Source: an uncultured Mobiluncus sp. (lineage in GTDB: Bacteria > Actinomycetota > Actinomycetes > Actinomycetales > Actinomycetaceae). Taken from it: DNA of 7,938 nucleotides. This document shows positions 4,569-7,938 of the stretch, in pieces. The stretch's first letter is position 1. The number at the start of each line of letters is the position of its first letter. Under the pieces are notes generated by a model that had not been told where the DNA came from, did no database searches, and saw nothing but the letters and a program-made list of their open reading frames with translations. A program made the position numbers and the translations under genes. The stretch lies in contig NZ_CABTWO010000034.1 of the NCBI RefSeq assembly GCF_902488535.1, positions 1 to 7,938 on the forward strand, written 5' to 3'.

Positions 4569-7064
4569 TCACGCCCCCACCATGTCCAGGCGAGAGTTCA
4601 TCTCGAGTTCCGCGTTGAAGTCTTCGATTTCGTCGAAGAATGTCGGGTCGGCGGCACGGACGGCCTGTTCGACGTCCAGCAGCTCGGTGACCCGGTCCTT
4701 CAACACCGCAGAACCCAGCAAGCCGTGATCCTCGATGTTGGAGTGTTTGCGCTTGTCGTCGGCCACGATGTCCAGAATCTCGCGGACCACCATCGCCACG
4801 GAACGCTCGCCGCGGCGGTACACCACGACCTGCAGATCCTTGGGCTCCTCGTAGTCCATGACCCCGAGCAGACGATCCAGACGAACGATGGGCAGGATCT
4901 GACCCCGGTATTGGATAACTTCGCGGCCACCCACGCGTTCCACCGCCTCGACGCTGATATGTTCCAAGCGGGTAACGGCAGCCAACGGAATCGCCACGCG
5001 ACGCCCGTCGCCAATCCCGACCACGAGCGCTTGACCGGTCATCTCGGAGCTGCGAGCCTGCGCGGCTTCCGCATCCATCTGCGCCTTCTGCGCCGCCTGG
5101 GTCGTCGCGCCGGTCAGCGACTTGCGCGCCACCGCGCCGATATCCAGAATCAGCGCCACCCGGCCATCGCCCAGCAGGGTCGCCCCGGCGTACAGGCCGA
5201 TGGACTTGAGCTTGGAGGACAGTGGCTTGACCACGATTTCTTCGTTGTTGATGACCTTGTCAACCACCAGGCCGAAACGCTGATCGTCGTTTTGCAGCAC
5301 GGCAATCACACCGTTGGCTTCGGAGCCGCGGTCGTTGGATTCTTCGGGGTGCAGCACGTGGCTCAGACGAATCAGCGGGAGCAGCATACCGCGCAAACGG
5401 TAAACCGGCGAGGAGTTCACGTACTCCATCGAAGTCTCCTTGCGAGACGAATCCAAAACGACCAACTCAAGCAGGGACACCTGCGGAATGGCGTAGAGCT
5501 CGCCGTGAGACTCGACCGTCAAGGACGGCTGAATCGCCAAGGTCAGCGGAATGCGCATCCGCCAAGTCGAGCCCTTGCCGAGTTCAGACTCGACGTCGAC
5601 CGTACCGCCGATAGCCTCGACGGAGGTCTTCACCACGTCGGTGCCGACCCCGCGCCCGGAGATGTTCGAAACCTTCTTTGCGGTCGAGAATCCCGGCAAG
5701 AACAGCAGGTTAAAGATTTCCTTGTCACTCATCTCGCCGAGCTGCTGCTGGGTGACCAGGCCTTTCTCAAGAGCCTTGTTGGCAACCACAGCCGGATCGA
5801 TGCCCGCGCCGTCATCGATAATGTCGACCACGACCTGACCACCAGCGTGGTAAGCCTTCAGGGTCACCGTGCCCTTCGGATCTTTCCCGGCAGCCTGGCG
5901 AACCTCGGGCAGTTCCACCCCGTGGTCGACCGCGTTACGCACCATGTGCGTCAACGGGTCCTTGATGGCTTCCAGCAGGGAACGATCCAGCTCGGTGTCC
6001 CCGCCAATCATGACCAGCTGTACGTCCTTTTCGGTCTGTTTGGCCAGGTCACGCACCACGCGCGGCATCTTGGACCAGAGGTGTTCGATGGGCTGCATCC
6101 GGGTCTTCATGATGCCCTCTTGCAGCTCGGTGGCCACGATGGACAGACGCTGGGACGACTGCACCAAGTTCATATCGGTCATCGAGTCGGTCAAGCGCAC
6201 AATCTGGTTACGCACCAACACCAACTCGGACACTTCGCGCATCAGCACGTCCAGCAGGTCGACATCCACGCGGATGGAAGAATCCGCAGCAGAACGCGCC
6301 GAACCGTGTTCCGCCGGCTTCGCTTCTTCCTTCTTAGAGGCCCTCGGTACTGACTGCGGAGCCGGGGGTGTCGGAGGTTCCGGTTCCGGTTCCGTTTTCG
6401 CAGCCGGGGCAGCCGGGGCGGCCGGGGCGGCGCCCTCACCCAGGTTCACGTTGCCGTTTTCGTCAGCGACATTGGTCAAGAACGGAATCTCGGCCGGGGC
6501 CTCCTCGGCGGCGGCTGGCGGGGTGGCCAGGTCCTCGCCCAAGTTCACGTTGCCGTTCTCATCAGCAACGTTGGTCAGGAACGGAATCTCAGCCGGAGCC
6601 TCAGCAGCCGGGGCAGCAGCCTCAGCCGGAGCCGGTTCATCCGCCACACCGTCAGCGGCCGGCACCGTAGCACCGGGCTGTTTGCCTTGAATAGCTTCAA
6701 TCTGAGCGATGACGGATTCAATATCCACATCGCCCTCTTGACCGGTGTCTTCCACCGAACCCATAATGTTGCGGATACGGTCTACCATCAACAGCAGTAC
6801 GTCAGCGGTCTCTTGATCCATCTCACGTACACCGTCACGCAGCTCGGAGAGCAAGTTTTCACCACGGTGTGCCAACTTCTCGAGCCTGTTGAACGCCAGG
6901 AATCCTGACGTGCCTTTAATCGTGTGAATAGTCCGGAAAATCGAAGACAGGAGCTCTTTTGAACCCGGTTCGGATTCCAAAGACACCATGTCTTGTTCAA
7001 GTTGATCGAGGTTCTCATAGGACTCGACCAGGAATTCGCGGACAATTTCATCCATTTCGCCCAT
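4569..7064 (-). CDS. cheA: Chemotaxis histidine kinase CheA with two CheW-like domains (831 aa)
   Basis: CheA autophosphorylates under receptor control and phosphorylates CheY and CheB. Domains in order: HPt/P1 (about 1-105), with phospho-histidine H47 in RTIHTIKGTSGF; an Ala/Pro/Glu-rich linker (about 130-260) in place of a recognisable P2 domain; P3 dimerisation (about 264-325, RVDVDLLDVLMREVSELV); the P4 ATPase with N-box HMVRNAVDHG (373-382), G1 DDGAGID (417-423), F-box FLPGFST (455-461) and G2 GRGVGTDVV (470-478). Two CheW-like domains follow, about 508-650 and 677-808, where E. coli CheA has one. The linker holds a duplicated 23-residue peptide. The ATG at 7064 has GGGAGG seven bases upstream; a TTG at 7079 would add only five residues and overlap that site. 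The gene is paired with cheW downstream and lies after csrA. Confidence 0.97.
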   Translation of the reverse strand: MGEMDEIVREFLVESYENLDQLEQDMVSLESEPGSKELLSSIFRTIHTIKGTSGFLAFNRLEKLAHRGENLLSELRDGVREMDQETADVLLLMVDRIRNIMGSVEDTGQEGDVDIESVIAQIEAIQGKQPGATVPAADGVADEPAPAEAAAPAAEAPAEIPFLTNVADENGNVNLGEDLATPPAAAEEAPAEIPFLTNVADENGNVNLGEGAAPAAPAAPAAKTEPEPEPPTPPAPQSVPRASKKEEAKPAEHGSARSAADSSIRVDVDLLDVLMREVSELVLVRNQIVRLTDSMTDMNLVQSSQRLSIVATELQEGIMKTRMQPIEHLWSKMPRVVRDLAKQTEKDVQLVMIGGDTELDRSLLEAIKDPLTHMVRNAVDHGVELPEVRQAAGKDPKGTVTLKAYHAGGQVVVDIIDDGAGIDPAVVANKALEKGLVTQQQLGEMSDKEIFNLLFLPGFSTAKKVSNISGRGVGTDVVKTSVEAIGGTVDVESELGKGSTWRMRIPLTLAIQPSLTVESHGELYAIPQVSLLELVVLDSSRKETSMEYVNSSPVYRLRGMLLPLIRLSHVLHPEESNDRGSEANGVIAVLQNDDQRFGLVVDKVINNEEIVVKPLSSKLKSIGLYAGATLLGDGRVALILDIGAVARKSLTGATTQAAQKAQMDAEAAQARSSEMTGQALVVGIGDGRRVAIPLAAVTRLEHISVEAVERVGGREVIQYRGQILPIVRLDRLLGVMDYEEPKDLQVVVYRRGERSVAMVVREILDIVADDKRKHSNIEDHGLLGSAVLKDRVTELLDVEQAVRAADPTFFDEIEDFNAELEMNSRLDMVGA
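6376..6429 (-). repeat. Short tandem repeats in the cheA linker (EP and PAA codons)
   Basis: Two simple tandem arrays sit close together inside cheA. GGTTCC is repeated three times at 6376-6393 (plus-strand reading) and encodes the Glu-Pro run EPEPEPEPP. A 9-base unit, GCCGGGGC followed by A or G, is repeated three times at 6403-6429 and encodes Pro-Ala-Ala units. Both units keep the reading frame if they change in number, so linker length could vary between strains by slippage. Confidence 0.8.
6435..6602 (-). repeat. Duplicated 69-base (23-residue) segment in the cheA linker
   Basis: The segments 6534-6602 and 6435-6503 encode the same 23 residues (CheA 155-177 and 188-210), starting EAPAEIPF and ending NVNLGE, separated by ten different residues. 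Comparing the copies base by base I count nine differences, all at third codon positions and all silent. Unlike the Ala/Pro linker around it, the peptide has hydrophobic (IPFL), acidic and Asn/Gly residues, so it may be a short binding motif. Its function is unknown. Confidence 0.9.
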
Positions 7065-7247
7065 AAAGCGACCTCCCAAATAAGTGGTACCTACGGCACC
7101 GTCTACGCACCAGTTTCGGGCATTTATTTGGGTTTGTTAGCGAATTCAGTGAATTTTCAGGGATATTTCTTGATTTCAAGAGCGCTTTTGGACGGTTCGC
7201 TCAGCTTTATGGAGTTTTGTCTAGCTCAGGCGGCAGGGTCGCGGCGA
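7065..7247 (-). other. Spacer between csrA and cheA
   Basis: No gene is seen in this spacer. Besides the leader structure near cheA it holds two small palindromes, AATTCAGTGAATT (7143-7155) and TCTTGATTTCAAGA (7168-7181), and a weak 5-bp stem GAGCG/CGCTC (7180-7202). There is no clear terminator after csrA. I could not find a convincing -35/-10 pair, although TTGAAA (minus strand, 7174-7179) is a fair -35 box. Whether csrA and cheA share a transcript is open. Confidence 0.45.
7075..7132 (-). promoter_or_regulatory. Possible cheA leader structure covering the ribosome binding site
   Basis: In the cheA leader CCCAAATAA (7124-7132) is a perfect complement of TTATTTGGG (7075-7083), whose GGG is the first half of the cheA ribosome binding site GGGAGG. 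The 40-base loop holds a smaller hairpin, GGTGCC-GTA-GGTACC (7086-7100), with one G-U pair. Pairing would hide part of the ribosome binding site. The only GGA in this leader, the core of CsrA binding sites, also lies in that site, and csrA is the gene just upstream. Regulation by CsrA or by the structure itself is inference. Confidence 0.4.
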
Positions 7248-7646
7248 TTAATTCGTCTGTGGGGGGCGAGGTTTCGGAACCCGTTTAGCGGCGGGATTTG
7301 TCTGTGATGCTGATGAATTCGGGGAGGATTTGGGTGCTTGGGACTTGGCGGAGGCAGCGCCCGGCAGGGGTGATGACCCCTTCATCAACCGGCGCAAATC
7401 CAAAGGTTGACCGGATTTGGGCTTAATGGATTGCAACGACTGCAGGGCTGCGGCGGCTTCAGTATCCGACATGGCGGCCTGGTTTTCCTCAGAAACTGCC
7501 TGCAGCAGCTCGGCCCGGTTGACCGGGACAGAACGCGGGGCATCTACGCCCAAGCGCACCGAATCGCGGTGAACTTCCACGACGGTGACCACGATGCCGT
7601 CACCGATGACAATCTTTTCGCCTATGCGCCTAGATAAAACCAACAC
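7248..7646 (-). CDS. csrA: Carbon storage regulator CsrA with long C-terminal extension (132 aa)
   Basis: CsrA is a small dimeric RNA-binding protein that usually blocks translation by binding GGA motifs near ribosome binding sites; in Gram-positive bacteria it typically controls flagellin or motility genes and is countered by FliW. Residues 1-58 are a full CsrA domain: MLVLSRRIGEKIVIGD, then VTVVEVHRDSVRLGVDAP and VPVNRAEL, keeping L4, R6, R7 and R44 used for RNA contact. CsrA proteins are usually about 60-75 residues; this one continues for about 70 more, rich in Ser, Pro, Ala, Lys and Gln, ending KRVPKPRPPQTN, probably disordered and basic. The start codon is GTG, forced by the MLVLSRR N-terminus and an in-frame TAG 12 bases before it. 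No good ribosome binding site is visible. No fliW is in the window; it could lie beyond the upstream edge. Confidence 0.92.
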   Translation of the reverse strand: MLVLSRRIGEKIVIGDGIVVTVVEVHRDSVRLGVDAPRSVPVNRAELLQAVSEENQAAMSDTEAAAALQSLQSIKPKSGQPLDLRRLMKGSSPLPGAASAKSQAPKSSPNSSASQTNPAAKRVPKPRPPQTN

Positions 7647-7735
7647 GGGACTACTCTACATGAGATAAACCCGCAAACTCACGATTTTGCACACAAACCG
7701 CGAAAAACCACCCCGATACCCCGGAAGGGTTTACG

Positions 7736-7757
7736 CCTGAATAGCGCTGAATTCAGG
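7736..7757. repeat. Inverted repeat upstream of csrA
   Basis: CCTGAAT (7736-7742) and ATTCAGG (7751-7757) form 7-bp arms around an 8-base centre that itself contains the palindrome AGCGCT. It lies about 90 bases before the csrA start codon. It could be an operator or a hairpin belonging to a gene beyond the window edge. The bases GAATTCAG inside it (7749-7756) also occur upstream of cheA at 7142-7149. Confidence 0.4.
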
Positions 7758-7938
7758 TTATAGACACCGGAATTTAGGCAGGCTGGCGGGGCGGGGGGCG
7801 TTTGGGGGGAACCCAAGACAGGGCTGGGGGGGAGGGGGTTGGGGAGGAAATGGGGGAAAAAAGGGGGGGGCGCCCCCCCCTCCCCCCGGGCAAAACCCGC
7901 GCCCCCCCCCCCGCGGCGCGCCCCCCCCCCCCCCCCCC
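7758..7938. other. Low-complexity G/C homopolymer end, likely sequence artefact
   Basis: Sequence quality appears to collapse here. Long G runs, then G8-CG-C8, then long C runs up to the last base have no coding potential and are unlike the rest of the window. This looks like a poorly resolved contig end with homopolymer errors or fold-back. No feature should be called from it. Confidence 0.8.

Noticed and set aside
4416..6353. Long open frame (645 codons) on the plus strand, opposite cheA and cheW
   Set aside because: It is antisense to two clear genes. Its translation is rich in His, Gln, Arg and Val with no recognisable domain, as expected for a mirror frame of G+C-rich coding DNA.
5869..6690. 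Plus-strand open frame of 273 codons rich in Ser, Ala and Gly
   Set aside because: It is the reverse image of the CheA P1 region and linker. Its Ala/Gly repeats simply mirror the Ala/Pro codons of cheA.
7850..7890. G8-CG-C8 hairpin near the window end as a strong terminator or structured element
   Set aside because: It lies within homopolymer runs that appear to be sequencing or assembly error.

Overview
This window is a chemotaxis signalling locus, all on the minus strand, from a motile Gram-positive actinobacterium. Reading in the direction of transcription (high to low coordinates), the order is csrA, cheA, cheW, cheB, cheR, cheY, cheX-like, a second cheY, and a divergent CheC/CheX-like gene. 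Base composition is moderately G+C-rich. The protein style (CheA with an Ala/Pro-rich linker, CheX-type phosphatases, no CheZ, csrA beside che genes) fits a flagellated actinomycete. A Mobiluncus-like member of the Actinomycetaceae is my best guess, from general knowledge only; no taxonomic marker is present.

Layout. Bases 7758-7938 are low-complexity G/C homopolymers that look like poor-quality contig-end sequence. csrA (7248-7646) encodes a CsrA with an unusually long tail. A 183-base gap follows, with a possible stem that covers part of the cheA ribosome binding site. cheA (4569-7064) and cheW (4125-4562) form one pair, closed by a strong terminator-like hairpin at 4064-4095. A second block then runs cheB (2753-3880), cheR (1932-2756), cheY (1561-1935), cheX-like (1005-1475), cheY (630-989) and the CheC/CheX-like gene (145-633). 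It includes three 4-base ATGA stop/start overlaps. It ends at a perfect 34-base palindrome (69-102) that is a convincing terminator.

How the genes work together. CheW links receptors (none encoded here) to the kinase CheA. CheA passes phosphate to the two CheY regulators and to the receptor methylesterase CheB. CheR adds the methyl groups that CheB removes. With no CheZ in the window, dephosphorylation of CheY-P is probably done by the CheX-like protein and perhaps by the last gene product. Each cheY is followed by a CheX/CheC-type gene, suggesting two CheY/phosphatase modules. CsrA is an RNA-binding translational regulator that usually acts on flagellar or motility mRNAs.

No wholly new system is evident. 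The most interesting points are a 23-residue peptide duplicated in the CheA linker, whose two copies differ only at silent positions; the divergent cysteine-rich last gene; the possible cheA leader stem next to csrA; and the long CsrA tail.
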